A stretch of DNA of 64,000 nucleotides from Jiangella alkaliphila (GCF_900105925.1 NZ_LT629791.1:6480001-6544000), one strand, 5' to 3'; positions 43,205 through 52,691 are shown, numbered from the stretch's first letter. Numbers and translations are program-made. The notes: generated by a model not told the origin, from the sequence alone.

Positions 43205-43228
43205 GAGTCGCGTCAGCTCCTCCGTCGG

Positions 43229-43304
43229 TCTCCCTGCGCCGGCATGACCCGGATCAGGTTCGGCGGGTGTGATCTCAGCCCCTCGCGGGGCACCCCGGCC
43301 GATC
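43229..43304 (-). promoter_or_regulatory. TPP (THI-box) riboswitch
   Basis: The minus strand carries the conserved order CGGGGTGCC, GGGGCTGAGA, ACACCCGCCGAACCTGATC, CGGGTCATGCCGGCGCAGGGA. The GGAGGAG ribosome-binding site of thiD lies about 10 nt further, so thiamin pyrophosphate probably blocks translation of thiD-tenA. Confidence 0.95.
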
Positions 43305-43335
43305 GGTTACGTCACCGATCCTAAACTCGTCGGCG

Positions 43336-44157
43336 ATGGAAACGCACGAGGAGTTCACCTGGCGCGGCCGCCGGGTCCAGTGGAGCCGGCGCGGTTCGGG
43401 TCCCCCGGTCGTCTTCTGCCACGGCACGCCCTGGTCGTCGGCGCTCTGGGCGCCGTTCGCCGATGCGCTGAGCAGCCAGTACACCGTCCACCTCTGGGAC
43501 ATGCCGGGCTACGGGCGCTCGTCCAAGGACGACGCGCACGACGTCTCGCTGGCGGCGCAGGGCGAGCTGCTGGCCGACCTGCTGCGGCACTGGGGCGGAC
43601 CGCCGCCGCACCTGCTGACCCACGACATCGGCGGAGCGGTGGCGCTGCGGGCGCTGCTGCTGCACGGCGCGCCGGTCGCATCGCTGGCGCTGGTCGACGT
43701 CGTCGCGCTGGCGCCGTGGGGGTCGCCGTTCTTCCGGCTGGTCGGCGAGAACGCCGAGGTGTTCCAGGCACTGCCGGCCGCGCTGCACGAGGCGCTGCTG
43801 CGGGCGTACGTCTCGGGCGCGGCGAGCAGTGAGCTGACGGCGTCAGAGCTGAACATGCTGGTGACGCCGTGGCTCGGGCCGGAGGGGCAGCGGGCGTTCT
43901 ACCGGCAGATCGCGGCGGCCGATCAGACGCACACCGACGAGATCGAGCTGCTGTACCCGACGGTGGGGGTGCCGACACTGGTCGCGTGGGGCACGGGCGA
44001 CACCTGGATCCCGGTGGACCGCGGGCACCGGCTGGCGTCGCTGATCCCGGGCGCGCGGCTGGAGCTGTTCGAGGGCGCCGGTCACCTCGTCCAGTTGGAC
44101 GCGCCCGTGGCGTTGACGGCGTCGCTGCAGCGCTGGCTCGACTCGGTGAGCCGCTAA
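43336..44157 (+). CDS. Alpha/beta hydrolase with Asp nucleophile (dehalogenase/epoxide hydrolase-like)
   Basis: 273-aa hydrolase. The nucleophile elbow reads LLTHDIGGAVA, so the nucleophile is Asp, as in haloalkane or fluoroacetate dehalogenases and epoxide hydrolases rather than Ser esterases. Other blocks are VVFCHGTPWSS, LWDMPGYGRSSK and the late His in FEGAGHLVQLD. ATG at 43336 has TAAACT 8 nt upstream (43322-43327), a leaderless layout. Stop overlaps the convergent lipoprotein gene by 4 bp. Confidence 0.88.
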   Translation: METHEEFTWRGRRVQWSRRGSGPPVVFCHGTPWSSALWAPFADALSSQYTVHLWDMPGYGRSSKDDAHDVSLAAQGELLADLLRHWGGPPPHLLTHDIGGAVALRALLLHGAPVASLALVDVVALAPWGSPFFRLVGENAEVFQALPAALHEALLRAYVSGAASSELTASELNMLVTPWLGPEGQRAFYRQIAAADQTHTDEIELLYPTVGVPTLVAWGTGDTWIPVDRGHRLASLIPGARLELFEGAGHLVQLDAPVALTASLQRWLDSVSR

Positions 44158-45212
44158 CTCGCCAGGTGCTGGGCGAAGAACGCCGCCGTCCGCTCGATCG
44201 ACAGCTGCCAGCCGGCCTCGAACGCGTGCGGCTCGCCCTCGTAGAGCTGCAGCGTGACGTCCTTGCCGGCGGCCCGCAGCGCGGCGTCGGTGTCGTGCGC
44301 CCATTGCGGCGGGCAGGTGTCGTCGGCCGTGCCGTGGTGGATCAGCACCGGCTCGGTGACGCGGTCGAAGAACGTCACCGGTGACACGTCGCGCCAGAAC
44401 GCCGGGTTCGCCTCCGGGGCGCCGTAGGCGGCGACGATCTCGGCGGTGAGGTCCTCGGCGCCCGGCTGGCCGCGGGTCCACTGGTCGAAGTTCTGGACGG
44501 TGTTCGAGCTGACCGACGCGTAGATCACCGCCGCGTCGACCAGTCCCGGCTGCACGACCAGCGTGTTCAGCGCGACGCCGCCGCCCATCGACCGGCCGAG
44601 CAGGCCGACGCGCTCGCCGTCGAGCTGCGGGATGCCGCTGTTGCGGACGGCCAGCACCGCGTTGACGACGTCCTCGGTGTAGCCCAGGCGCAGCCGCACC
44701 TCGTTGGCCGGGTCGTCGTCGGAGCCGGCGTGGTTGCGGTAGTCGGTGTGCAGGACGGCGTACCCCTGACGGGCGAGGTAGTCCTGCTCGCGGCGCAGGC
44801 CGCGGCCGGTCGTGTAGACGTCGGGGTCGATGTAGCCGTGCGCCAGGACCAGCACCGGGAACGGGCCGGCGCCGTCGGGCAGGTTGAGGATCCCGCTGAC
44901 GGTCAGGCCGGCGCCGCCGTAGGTGACGGCGTACCGCGTGTAGCCGTCGCCGGTCTCCAGCACCTCGCCCAGCGCCAGGTCGCCGCCGTCGTACGGCTGC
45001 TGCATCAGCGCCGGCAGCGAGACCGGGTGCGGCGGGGTGGGCGTGGGGGTGGGTGTGGGGCTCGGGGTGGCTGACGGCGTCGGCGTCACGCTGGCCGGTG
45101 GGCTGGGCGGGCTGGGCGCGGGCGCGCCGCTGGGCTCGTCGTCGCCGGAACAGCCGGAGAGGAGCAGCACGGCCGCGACGACAGCGGCCCGGAACCTGGT
45201 CACGTCGACCAT
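44154..45212 (-). CDS. Lipoprotein alpha/beta hydrolase (prolyl-oligopeptidase / dienelactone type)
   Basis: 352-aa exported lipoprotein. The signal ends at lipobox LLLSGC, followed by a Pro/Thr/Ser linker (PTPTPTP repeats) and an S9-like catalytic domain. That domain has VLVLAHGYIDPDV, the nucleophile elbow GLLGRSMGGGVALN, acid region HHGTADDTCPP and His in GEPHAFEAG. ATG at 45212, the longer upstream frame overlapping the neighbour. It is divergent from the nitroreductase gene, with only 9 bp between start codons, so each promoter must lie inside the other gene. Confidence 0.88.
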   Translation of the reverse strand: MVDVTRFRAAVVAAVLLLSGCSGDDEPSGAPAPSPPSPPASVTPTPSATPSPTPTPTPTPPHPVSLPALMQQPYDGGDLALGEVLETGDGYTRYAVTYGGAGLTVSGILNLPDGAGPFPVLVLAHGYIDPDVYTTGRGLRREQDYLARQGYAVLHTDYRNHAGSDDDPANEVRLRLGYTEDVVNAVLAVRNSGIPQLDGERVGLLGRSMGGGVALNTLVVQPGLVDAAVIYASVSSNTVQNFDQWTRGQPGAEDLTAEIVAAYGAPEANPAFWRDVSPVTFFDRVTEPVLIHHGTADDTCPPQWAHDTDAALRAAGKDVTLQLYEGEPHAFEAGWQLSIERTAAFFAQHLAS

Positions 45213-45221
45213 GATGGACCC

Positions 45222-45653
45222 ATGGCGAAGACCTACCGGACGACACTGGTTCGGCGCATCGGCAACGCGCTGTTCGCGCCGGCGCTGAAGGCCGGCCTGG
45301 TGCCGCCGTACGCGCTGCTCACCGTGGTGGGCCGGACGAGCGGGCAGCCGCGGAGCACGCCGGTGCGGGTGCTGACGCACGAGGGGTGGAAGTACGTGGT
45401 CGCGCCCTACGGCGAGGTCGACTGGGCCCGCAACGCCCGGGCCGCCGGCGAGGTCACGCTCCGGCGGGGGCGCGGGACCACCGCGTACGCCGTCGTCGAG
45501 GTCGAGGCGGCGGAGGCCGGGCCGGTGCTCAAGGCGTACGCGCGGGTCGAGCCGATCACCCGTCCCTACTTCGACGCCCGCCCGTCCGACCCGCCGGCCG
45601 CGTTCGCCGCGGAGGCCGGCCGGCACCCCGTCTTCCGGCTGGAGCGGATCTAG
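45222..45653 (+). CDS. Deazaflavin (F420)-dependent nitroreductase family protein
   Basis: 143-aa split-barrel protein of the DDN/PF04075 family: LTVVGRTSGQPRSTPVRVLTHEGWKYVVAPYGEVDWARNARAAGEVTLRRG is the characteristic core, seen around residues 33-84. Members use F420 or bind fatty acids. The reaction is unknown. ATG at 45222. The stop codon TAG overlaps, as CTAG, the stop of the convergent Clp-N gene. Confidence 0.9.
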   Translation: MAKTYRTTLVRRIGNALFAPALKAGLVPPYALLTVVGRTSGQPRSTPVRVLTHEGWKYVVAPYGEVDWARNARAAGEVTLRRGRGTTAYAVVEVEAAEAGPVLKAYARVEPITRPYFDARPSDPPAAFAAEAGRHPVFRLERI

Positions 45654-46243
45654 GCCGCCTTGCGGAGGTCGGCCAGGACCTCTGCACGGACCGCGCGCGG
45701 CTCGATGCCGAGCCGGTCGAACAGCGCCAGCGTCTGCTGGTCGTGGCTGCGCAGCAGGCCGAGCAGGAGGTGCTGCGTGCCGATGAACTTGTCCTTGTGC
45801 GCCAGCGCCTCGCGCAGCGACAGCTCCAGCGCCTTCTTCGCCCGGGGTGCGAACGGGATGTGCCCCGGCCCGTCGGACGGCTTGCGGCGGAGGACGCCGA
45901 ACCGCTTGCCGCGGCCTTCCTCCAGCGGCGCGTCCAGGGCGCCCTCGCCGAACGCTCGCTCGGCCTGTCTGCGCACCTCGTCGAGGTCGATACCGAGCGC
46001 CTTCAGCGCCTCCGTGTCCTCCTCGCCGAGATCCTCCCCGCCGGCCACGGCGACCACCGCCTCGTGACCGCGCTCAGCCGTCACGCCGAGCCGCGTCAGC
46101 GTCGCCACCCCCGGCGCGTCCGGCCTGGTGAGCAGCGACAACAGCAGGTGCTCGGTGCCGATCCAGCGGTGCCGCAGCTCGCGGGCCTCCTTCTGGGCCC
46201 CGATCACGACGTCGCGGGCCTCTTGGGTGAACCGCTCGAACAT
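45650..46243 (-). CDS. Clp N-terminal domain protein (no ATPase domain)
   Basis: 197-aa protein made of two Clp-N repeats (MFERFTQEARDVVIGAQKEARELRHRWIGTEHLLLSLL, and later AKKALELSLREALAHKDKFIGTQHLLLGLL). These repeats bind substrates or adaptors in ClpC/ClpA. There is no AAA+ module, so it is a stand-alone domain protein, perhaps a ClpC competitor or adaptor. AGGAGG overlaps the upstream stop, and the start is 2 bp past it, so it is tightly coupled to the HTH gene. Confidence 0.92.
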   Translation of the reverse strand: MFERFTQEARDVVIGAQKEARELRHRWIGTEHLLLSLLTRPDAPGVATLTRLGVTAERGHEAVVAVAGGEDLGEEDTEALKALGIDLDEVRRQAERAFGEGALDAPLEEGRGKRFGVLRRKPSDGPGHIPFAPRAKKALELSLREALAHKDKFIGTQHLLLGLLRSHDQQTLALFDRLGIEPRAVRAEVLADLRKAA

Positions 46244-46245
46244 CC

Positions 46246-46470
46246 CTACCTCCTGGCGTGCTTCTTGTGGACGGCCTGCCTGCTGACGCCGAGGGCGGCC
46301 CCGATTTCTTCCCAGGACCAGCCCTGGCGGCGGGCGCTCTCGACCTGCAGGCCTTCGAGCCGCTCCACCAGCCGGCGCAGCGCCGCGACCGCCCGCAACC
46401 CGACCCTCGGGTCGGCGTCGACGGCCCCAGCCGCGGCGTCGACCGCCTCTCGTGCTTCCGATCCGGTCAT
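46246..46470 (-). CDS. Small HTH protein paired with the Clp-N gene
   Basis: 74-aa protein with a helix-turn-helix resembling sigma-factor region 4: GWSWEEIGAALGVSRQAVHKKH at its C-terminus, preceded by an Ala/Arg-rich helical N-terminus. ATG at 46470 is chosen because TTGACA (46501-46506 complement), 17 bp, TAAGCT (46478-46483 complement) and 7 nt lead straight to it, a leaderless layout. It probably regulates itself and the Clp-N gene. Confidence 0.85.
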   Translation of the reverse strand: MTGSEAREAVDAAAGAVDADPRVGLRAVAALRRLVERLEGLQVESARRQGWSWEEIGAALGVSRQAVHKKHARR

Positions 46471-46477
46471 GTGTGTC

Positions 46478-46518
46478 AGCTTAGGTTGACAGGCTTGGGT
46501 TGTCAACTCTTGTTGACG
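46478..46518 (-). promoter_or_regulatory. Promoter and operator of the HTH/Clp-N pair
   Basis: TTGACA and TAAGCT with 17-nt spacing on the minus strand. GTTGACA (46485-46491) and TGTCAAC (46501-46507) form a 9-nt-spaced inverted repeat covering the promoter. A third GTTGACG copy (46512-46518) follows. Confidence 0.7.
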
Positions 46519-46555
46519 AGGATGGGGTGTCGGTGGCGGGCGGTACGGTCCGGGG

Positions 46556-47212
46556 GTGATCGAACCCGACTTCCTCACCTCCACTCGCGCCGCCTACGAC
46601 ACGGTCGCGGTGTCCTACGCCGAGACGCTGCGCGACCACCTCGCCGGCGAGCCGTTCGACCGCGCCATGCTCGACGCCTTCACGTCGCTGGTCGGCGCCG
46701 AGGCCGGGCCGGTCGTCGAGATCGGGTGTGGGCCGGGGCGCATCACGGGGTACCTGCACCAGGCCGGCCTCGACATCTCCGGCATCGACCTCTCCCCCGC
46801 GATGATCGAGGTCGCCCGCGCCGCCCACCCCGACATCCGGTTCACCGTCGGCTCGATGACGGCCCTCGACCTCCCCGACGGCGGCCTGGCCGGACTGGTC
46901 GCCTGGTACTCGATCATCCACACCCCACCCGAGCTGCTCCCCGGCGTCTTCGCCGAGTTCCGCCGCGTCCTCCGCCCGGGCGGCCTGCTCCTGCTGGCGT
47001 TCCAGGTGGGTGACGAGCGCGTGCGGGTCGAGCAGGCCTACGGCCACTCCATCTCGGCCGATGCTTACAGGCTGCCGCCCGACGGCATCGCCTCGATGCT
47101 GGTCGACGCTGGTTTCGCCGTTGAAGCGCGGCTGGTGCGCGAGCCCCGGGCGTCGCAACCGCCCGAGAAGACGCCGCAGGCGTATCTGATCGCGAAGACG
47201 CTGTTGGCCTGA
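46556..47212 (+). CDS. Class I SAM-dependent methyltransferase
   Basis: 218-aa methyltransferase. The SAM-binding motif I is VVEIGCGPGRITGYL near residue 53, then GIDLSPAMIEVAR and FTVGSMTALDLPDGGLAGLVAWYSIIHTPP. Motif positions fit the small-molecule Methyltransf_11 type. GTG at 46556 has TACGGT 6 nt upstream. It diverges from the HTH/Clp-N promoter. Substrate unknown. The 485-bp palindromic element starts 21 bp past the stop. Confidence 0.9.
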   Translation: MIEPDFLTSTRAAYDTVAVSYAETLRDHLAGEPFDRAMLDAFTSLVGAEAGPVVEIGCGPGRITGYLHQAGLDISGIDLSPAMIEVARAAHPDIRFTVGSMTALDLPDGGLAGLVAWYSIIHTPPELLPGVFAEFRRVLRPGGLLLLAFQVGDERVRVEQAYGHSISADAYRLPPDGIASMLVDAGFAVEARLVREPRASQPPEKTPQAYLIAKTLLA

Positions 47213-47232
47213 GTTGGCGGGGGTGTTGCCGA

Positions 47233-47717
47233 GTTGGCCGTCCCCCTGCTGCCCATTTTCTTAAGAACGGGCAGCTACCAGGGGGACGGGGGGAGTGTGG
47301 CGACGGGCGGGTCCTGGTCTGGCGTTACGTCGTGGTCTGCCGTGACGCGAAATGACGGAATCGGGGCTCGTGGCGTGACCGGGGACCAGGACGTCACGGC
47401 AGACCAGGACCCCGGCCTACCAACCTGGGTGTGGAGCGCGTCCTGGGTGTGAGTCGCGTTTCCGGGCCCGTTTCGCCGGTTCAGCGCGACTCACACCCAG
47501 GACGCGCCTCACACCCAGGAGGCCGACGCCGCAATGTCCGGCGAACGGTGCATATCGGGCACGGGCTGTGCCCGGTTCTTCCCCGTCCCCTGATAGCTGC
47601 CCGTTCTTAGGCCGCGGGCCCGCGGGTCAAGCGGTCATCGACGGCGCGAAGCGCCCATCAGTCCGCTTGAGGCGCAGGTGCGCGGCTAAGAAAATGGGCA
47701 GCAGGGGGACGCCCAAC
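47233..47717. repeat. 485-bp non-coding element of nested inverted repeats
   Basis: Terminal inverted repeats of 31 bp (47233-47263 and 47687-47717, one mismatch) start GTTGGCCGTCCCCCTGCTG. Just inside, a second pair (47264-47292 and 47581-47608) matches with one gap and one mismatch. The left pair also folds on itself (GTCCCCCTG/CAGGGGGAC, CTGCCC/GGGCAG, TTCTTAAGAA centre), and the right pair does too. Inside lie a 13-14-bp repeat set (47309-47321 and 47334-47347 against 47392-47412) and a perfect 23-bp stem (47436-47458 with 47485-47507). No ORF. It resembles a MITE or REPIN with other repeats inserted. The right end overlaps the stop codon of the next gene. Confidence 0.75.
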
Positions 47718-50700
47718 TAGGCAGGCTGGGCGGCGAACGCGTGCACCGTCCCGTCGTCGCTGAGCGCCAGCACCCACTCGCCGCTCACGGACAGCGCCGA
47801 CGCGACGCCACCCCCGAGGTCGTGCTCGGCGACCACTTCGCCCGAAGCCCGGTCGAGGACCACCAGGCGCCCGTCCCACGTCCCGGCGTACACGACCGTC
47901 TCGGTGACCAGCGCGTGCATCGCGGGCGAACCGGCACCGGCGGCGGCACAACCGGCGGCGACCCGCCATGCGTCGTCCATGGGGCTCTCGCCGGGCAGGT
48001 AGCCGAGCGGCGTCTCCCACAGCGGGGTCGCCGCGGACGCCGACGTCGTGTCGTAGGCGCGGACGACGCCGTCCTGGCTGGCCACATAGGCCGTCGAACC
48101 CCAGACGGCGGGGCTGGTGACCGGCGGCGGGCCGGGCTCGCAGGCGGCGCCGGTGCCGAGCGCGGCGTGCCAGCGCACCGCACCGCCGGCAGCCGGATCG
48201 TGACCGCGCACCCCGGTCCAGGTCGACGTGACCAGCTGCGGCGCGGCCCCGCCGGCAGGCGAGGTGAAGGCGGGCGACGACTGGCTGAACAGGTCGCCGC
48301 CGGTGTCGACGGTGGAGAGCTGGCGGCAGGTGGTGAGGTCCATCGCGATCAGCGACTGGCTGGATCCCGAGTGCAGCCAGGCGGTGGAGGATCCCGGCTC
48401 GCGGACGGCCGCGCTATGGAACTCGCCCCAGCCGACCGGCGCGCCGAATCCGCCCGGAAGCCGCTCCCCCGTCGAGGCATCGCGGCAGCGGACGCCGCTG
48501 TACTCCTGGTAGACGGCGACCGCGCGGTCCTCGGACGGCAGGTCGAAGACGGACACCGGCCCGCCGGCACGGCCGTACCGGCGCACCGTCCCGTTCGGCT
48601 GCGGCTCCTCGGCGTCGATCGCCTCCCACTCGACCGCACCGTCGGCCGCGGACAGCGCGTACACGCGCGCGTTCCCGGTGGTCAGGTACACCTTGCCGTC
48701 GTGCACCGTCGGGAACGACTCGGCGTCGCCGTCGAGGTACGTGCGCCAGCGCTCCCGCCCGGTCGCGAGGTCGTACGACAGCACCATGCTGTACGGCGAG
48801 TCGAACGCCTGCGACGCCACGTACACGCTGCCGTCGACGATCGCGGCGCCGTTGAGGTGCAGCTGCTCGCCGGTGTTCGCCGTCCAGCGCAGGTCCAGCT
48901 CGGCGCCCGGATCATCGGACGACGCCGACGCGCCCTGCTCGGAGCCGCCCTGACGGGCCCAGTCCTGGCCGATGGCGGGCCGCGGGAACCGGCCGGACGC
49001 GACCTGGAACGACGTCGTCACCGTCGGCCACGCCGTACCCGCGGTGTCGACGACGTCCAGCGAGGCGGTGTAGTCGCCCGGCGGCAGCACGCCGGTCGAG
49101 GCGCGGGCGCGGGTCCACGACACCCGCCGCTCCGGGCACGGCTCGGCCTTCCGCGCGCCCGGCGCCCGGTAGCAGTTCTCGATGCCACTCCGGCCCACGG
49201 CGCCGCCGAACGACAGCGACGCGTCCGACCAGACGACGGCACCGGCGGCGGAGCGGATGGTCAGGGCCGCGGTCGCCGGCGTGCGGCCGTCGTCCTCGGC
49301 GTAGATCTCGACCGGGATCGCCGTCCGCGCCGCGTGCACGCTGCCCTCGGCGGGGCTGACCAGCGCGACGTCGTCGTCCACGTCGAACTGGCGGTGGATG
49401 CCGGTGACGTAGCCGGTGTCCTCGTCGCGCGGCGTGGCCGGGTCGTCGGTGATCGCGGAGAAGTCGAGCACCTTGTAGTCGGGCCGGGCGCCGTCGATGC
49501 CGTAGGTGCCCATGTTGTTCACCTCGACGGAGCGGTCGAACGCGCCGCGGCGGAACTCGGCCTGCTGGTTGTGCCCGGCGGCGAACATGCGGACGTCGTA
49601 TCGAGCCAGCTCGTCGACGATGGGCTGCATGCCGGCGCCGGGTCCCCAGCGGGTGAACAGCGACCGGTGCGCGAACACCAGCACCTGCTTGCCGTCGGCG
49701 TGCCGGCGGAGGTCCTCGCGCAGCCAGTCCAGCTGCGGGGCGAGGCCGCGGGCGTCGTAGTTGTCCTCGAGGACGACGATGTGCCGGCCGTTGCGGTCGA
49801 ACGAGTACCACTCCGGCCCCAGGTTGCGCCGCCAGTACTCCAGGCTGCCGCCGTAGCCGGTGGACGTCGCGGTGCCGCCGACGTCGTGGTTGCCGATCAC
49901 CGGGTAGAACGGCAGCCCGAGCTCCCCCGCCGTCAGGCCGGCCCGCAGGATGTCGTACCCGCCCTGACGGCGCGGCTCGGCGGCGTAGTCGGTGACGGTG
50001 AGGTCGCCGGTCGTGATCGCCATCGTGGCGCCCTCGACCTCGGACATCGCCTCGACCTGGCCGGTCCACGTGGGCAGCGCACGGCGCGCCTCGGCGTCGT
50101 CGCGGTTGCCGACCTCGGTGTCGGAGACCATCAGCCAGGTCTCCGTCGGGTTGGCCGCGTTCGCGTCCGGCACCAGCGGGAAGTCGACGCCGGTCCGCGG
50201 GCCCGAACCCGCCGGCACCGGCGCGAAGTAGCGCGGCACGTAGTCCTCGCGCAGCGCCGGCGTGTACCCGTCCGGCGAGACGACGCTGACCAGGTCGGTC
50301 TCGCGCCGCCCGCCGTCGATCTCCAGCTCGTACCCGCCGTCCGCGCCGCTGGTCGTCCACACCGCGCCGTCGGTGACGGAGACGCCGGGCAGCCCCGCCT
50401 CCCCCGAGTCGCGCACGCCGTCGCCGTCGGCATCGACGAAGACGCTGCCCTCGACGACGATCGTCTCGCCCGGACCGGTCCCGGCCAGCGTGAACGTGAT
50501 CGGGTCGGTGAGCGGCGCATACCCGTCGTTGGCCAGGAAGTGCGCGGTCCACGTGCCGGCCTCGAGCGCGCCGCTGCCCAGTGTGACGGTGCCCTCGGCG
50601 GCCGGCGTGTACGCCCAGGTCCGCGACGCGATCTGGCCGGGCACCTCGCCGGGTGCGTAGATGCCGACCCAGTTGGTCGCCGACGGCGTCGCGGTCGCAT

Positions 50701-51373
50701 AGCGGAACTGCAGCGGCTGCCCGACGACCGGGTTCGCCGTCACCAGCGACAGGCTGTCGCCCGGCGCGGCCGCCGCGACCCCCGGCACGGCCAGCGCCGC
50801 CACCAGCCCGAGGCCGACGGCGATGCGCGTCCGACCGCCTCGGCGGCGCACCAGCACGACGACGGCGATGACGGCACCAGCGGCGGCCAGCGCGGCGAGG
50901 ACCGGGACGGCCACCGGCGCCAGCCCGGCGAACCAGGACGGCTCGTGCGCGCCGGACGCGTCGACGATCGGCCGCTGCGCCGACGCCAGGTCGAACGCGC
51001 CGTCGAACTCGACGGTCAGCTGGGCCAGCCCCGCGGCGTCGATCAAGGTCGTCAGGTCGACGGAGTCGAGCCGGCAGTCCCAGGCGAGCTCGACGACCAC
51101 GCCGTCGGGGATGCCGCCCTCGTCACCGGCCACGCCGCGGCCGGTGGCCGGGCAGGCGGCGCCGAGCCGCTCCGACACCCACGCGCCGGCCAGGTCCGGC
51201 GCGACGACGTCACGGTGGACGACCAGCCGGCCGGTCGTGGAGTCGCCGGACGTCGTCACCACCAGGTCGGCGTGCTCCGGCGTCAGATGGGCCGAAGCCG
51301 GCACCGCCGACACGCCCAGGAGTACCGCCACGACACCCGCGACGAACGCGGCGAAACGCACAAGTCGGCCCAC
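47717..51373 (-). CDS. Membrane-anchored metallophosphoesterase with beta-propeller domain, copy 1
   Basis: 1218-aa surface protein. A Sec signal (1-28) and an ectodomain are followed by a membrane segment (152-175), then a second signal-like stretch (185-203). After that come an Ig-like domain, a Metallophos_N/SdrD-B-like domain ([14 protein letters not shown], about 312) and a calcineurin-like phosphoesterase domain with GDLTV (Asp457) and VIGNHD (495-497). The C-terminal about 380 residues form a PQQ-type beta-propeller. Two metal ligands deviate: D-T-E instead of D-x-H (418-420) and GHNQ instead of GHxH near 600, so activity is uncertain. The internal signal-like segment suggests fusion of two genes. 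GTG start. Confidence 0.82.
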   Translation of the reverse strand: MGRLVRFAAFVAGVVAVLLGVSAVPASAHLTPEHADLVVTTSGDSTTGRLVVHRDVVAPDLAGAWVSERLGAACPATGRGVAGDEGGIPDGVVVELAWDCRLDSVDLTTLIDAAGLAQLTVEFDGAFDLASAQRPIVDASGAHEPSWFAGLAPVAVPVLAALAAAGAVIAVVVLVRRRGGRTRIAVGLGLVAALAVPGVAAAAPGDSLSLVTANPVVGQPLQFRYATATPSATNWVGIYAPGEVPGQIASRTWAYTPAAEGTVTLGSGALEAGTWTAHFLANDGYAPLTDPITFTLAGTGPGETIVVEGSVFVDADGDGVRDSGEAGLPGVSVTDGAVWTTSGADGGYELEIDGGRRETDLVSVVSPDGYTPALREDYVPRYFAPVPAGSGPRTGVDFPLVPDANAANPTETWLMVSDTEVGNRDDAEARRALPTWTGQVEAMSEVEGATMAITTGDLTVTDYAAEPRRQGGYDILRAGLTAGELGLPFYPVIGNHDVGGTATSTGYGGSLEYWRRNLGPEWYSFDRNGRHIVVLEDNYDARGLAPQLDWLREDLRRHADGKQVLVFAHRSLFTRWGPGAGMQPIVDELARYDVRMFAAGHNQQAEFRRGAFDRSVEVNNMGTYGIDGARPDYKVLDFSAITDDPATPRDEDTGYVTGIHRQFDVDDDVALVSPAEGSVHAARTAIPVEIYAEDDGRTPATAALTIRSAAGAVVWSDASLSFGGAVGRSGIENCYRAPGARKAEPCPERRVSWTRARASTGVLPPGDYTASLDVVDTAGTAWPTVTTSFQVASGRFPRPAIGQDWARQGGSEQGASASSDDPGAELDLRWTANTGEQLHLNGAAIVDGSVYVASQAFDSPYSMVLSYDLATGRERWRTYLDGDAESFPTVHDGKVYLTTGNARVYALSAADGAVEWEAIDAEEPQPNGTVRRYGRAGGPVSVFDLPSEDRAVAVYQEYSGVRCRDASTGERLPGGFGAPVGWGEFHSAAVREPGSSTAWLHSGSSQSLIAMDLTTCRQLSTVDTGGDLFSQSSPAFTSPAGGAAPQLVTSTWTGVRGHDPAAGGAVRWHAALGTGAACEPGPPPVTSPAVWGSTAYVASQDGVVRAYDTTSASAATPLWETPLGYLPGESPMDDAWRVAAGCAAAGAGSPAMHALVTETVVYAGTWDGRLVVLDRASGEVVAEHDLGGGVASALSVSGEWVLALSDDGTVHAFAAQPA

Positions 51374-51472
51374 GATCGGCGACGCTAACCGCGGCCGCCC
51401 GGGCGGGTCACCCCTTGTCAGGCAATGGCCACCCAGGGTTCGTGCGGCGCATCCCGGACGGCCGCCGAGTGC

Positions 51473-51934
51473 TCACCGGCGGGCGTCGCCGCCCGTGATC
51501 ATCGCGATCGCCTTCGCGGCACGGTCGTCGCGGGTCTGCTGCTTCTTGCCCTCGGCCACCCAGTCGGCGTACTCCTTGCGGTGCGAGAACGACATCGCCT
51601 CGTATGCCCGCAGCGCCGCCGGGTCGGCCGCCAGCGCAGCGCACAGCTCGCGCGGCACGTCGATGAGGCGTGGCGCGTCGTCGGGCTCGATCGCGACGCG
51701 CACGGTGTCGCCCACGTCGACGCTCAGCTCGGCGCGCTGGGCCTTGCGCAGGCCGATCCAGCCCGCGCCGCCGTAAACCGCCACCGTCGTGCGGAACGCC
51801 GGCGCGCCGTTGACCGACACCCGGACCGGGGCGCGCGCCTTGCCGTACGTCTCCTTCGGGTCGAACGGCAGCGCGAAGCCGCAGCCCGGACCGTCGTCGC
51901 CGATGAGCACCGCCTCGAACTCCGCCGTCGCCAT
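51473..51934 (-). CDS. YdeI/DUF1905-type protein
   Basis: 153-aa protein with a DUF1905 beta-barrel (FEAVLIGDDGPGCGFALPFDPKETYGKARAPVRVSVNGAPAF) followed by the OmdA-like C-terminal helices (FSHRKEYADWVAEGKKQQTRDDRAAKAIAMI). Function unknown. ATG at 51934. It is divergent from the kinase-like gene at 51987, with 52 bp between starts, and lies in front of the large phosphoesterase gene. Confidence 0.88.
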   Translation of the reverse strand: MATAEFEAVLIGDDGPGCGFALPFDPKETYGKARAPVRVSVNGAPAFRTTVAVYGGAGWIGLRKAQRAELSVDVGDTVRVAIEPDDAPRLIDVPRELCAALAADPAALRAYEAMSFSHRKEYADWVAEGKKQQTRDDRAAKAIAMITGGDARR

Positions 51935-51986
51935 CACGCCATTGTGCGCCCGGACCATGTCGGTGGGCCCGCCTAATCTCGGAGTC

Positions 51987-52691
51987 ATGACGGACGTGAC
52001 GGGTCTCGAGCTGGTCGGCACCGGCCGCACGGCCGACGTCTACGCGCTCGACGGCGCCCGGGTGCTGCGCCGCTACCGCGACGGCCGGTCCGCCGCGGCC
52101 GAGGCGGCCGTCATGGCGCACGTCCGGGCGCACGGCTTCCCCGTGCCGGCCGTCCACCGCGTCACTGGTCCGGACCTCGTGCTCGATCGGCTGGCCGGGC
52201 CGACCCTGCTCCAGGCACTGCTCGACGGCGACCGCAGCGTGGACGACGCCGCCGAGGTCCTGGCCGGGCTGCACCGCCGGCTGCACGCCGTCCCACCGGC
52301 TGGTGGGTCGCCCGCAGCGGCGCCGCCCGACACCGTCGTCCACCTCGACCTGCACCCCGACAACGTCGTCATGACGCCGGACGGGCCGGTGCTGATCGAC
52401 TGGCGCAACGCCACCGACGGCCCAGCCGGCCTCGACGTCGCGTTCTCGGCGCTGATCATGGCGCAGGTCGCCGTCGGCGCGGAGGTCGAGGCCCATGCCG
52501 GGGCCGGGCTGACGGCCCTCGCGGCGGCGCTGATCGGGCCGTTCCTGGCCGCCGCCGGCGGTGCGCCGCTGGACCACCTGGACGCCGCGACGGCCCGCCG
52601 CGGCGCCGACCCGCAACTGACCACGACCGAGCGCGAGCAGCTCACCGAGGCCGCCGCTCTGGTCGCCGAGGGTGCCCGGCAGAGCCCCTGA
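51987..52691 (+). CDS. Aminoglycoside phosphotransferase (APH)-fold protein
   Basis: 234-aa small kinase-like protein. The Brenner motif is VVHLDLHPDNVV and the DFG equivalent LIDWRN, with an N-lobe starting GTGRTADVYALDGARVLRRYR. The fold is shared by aminoglycoside, homoserine and other small-molecule kinases, so no resistance role can be claimed. ATG at 51987 with TAATCT 7 nt upstream (51974-51979) indicates a leaderless mRNA. Confidence 0.88.
   Translation: MTDVTGLELVGTGRTADVYALDGARVLRRYRDGRSAAAEAAVMAHVRAHGFPVPAVHRVTGPDLVLDRLAGPTLLQALLDGDRSVDDAAEVLAGLHRRLHAVPPAGGSPAAAPPDTVVHLDLHPDNVVMTPDGPVLIDWRNATDGPAGLDVAFSALIMAQVAVGAEVEAHAGAGLTALAAALIGPFLAAAGGAPLDHLDAATARRGADPQLTTTEREQLTEAAALVAEGARQSP

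Noticed and set aside
45030..45080. Short GTGGGTGTG-like repeats, possible CRISPR or tandem array
   Set aside because: They encode the Pro/Thr linker of the lipoprotein hydrolase. No spacers of regular length.
47741..51388. 1215-codon rightward frame
   Set aside because: Antisense shadow of the metallophosphoesterase gene.
51987..52691. Aminoglycoside resistance gene
   Set aside because: Only the general APH fold is visible. It is short and lacks resistance context.
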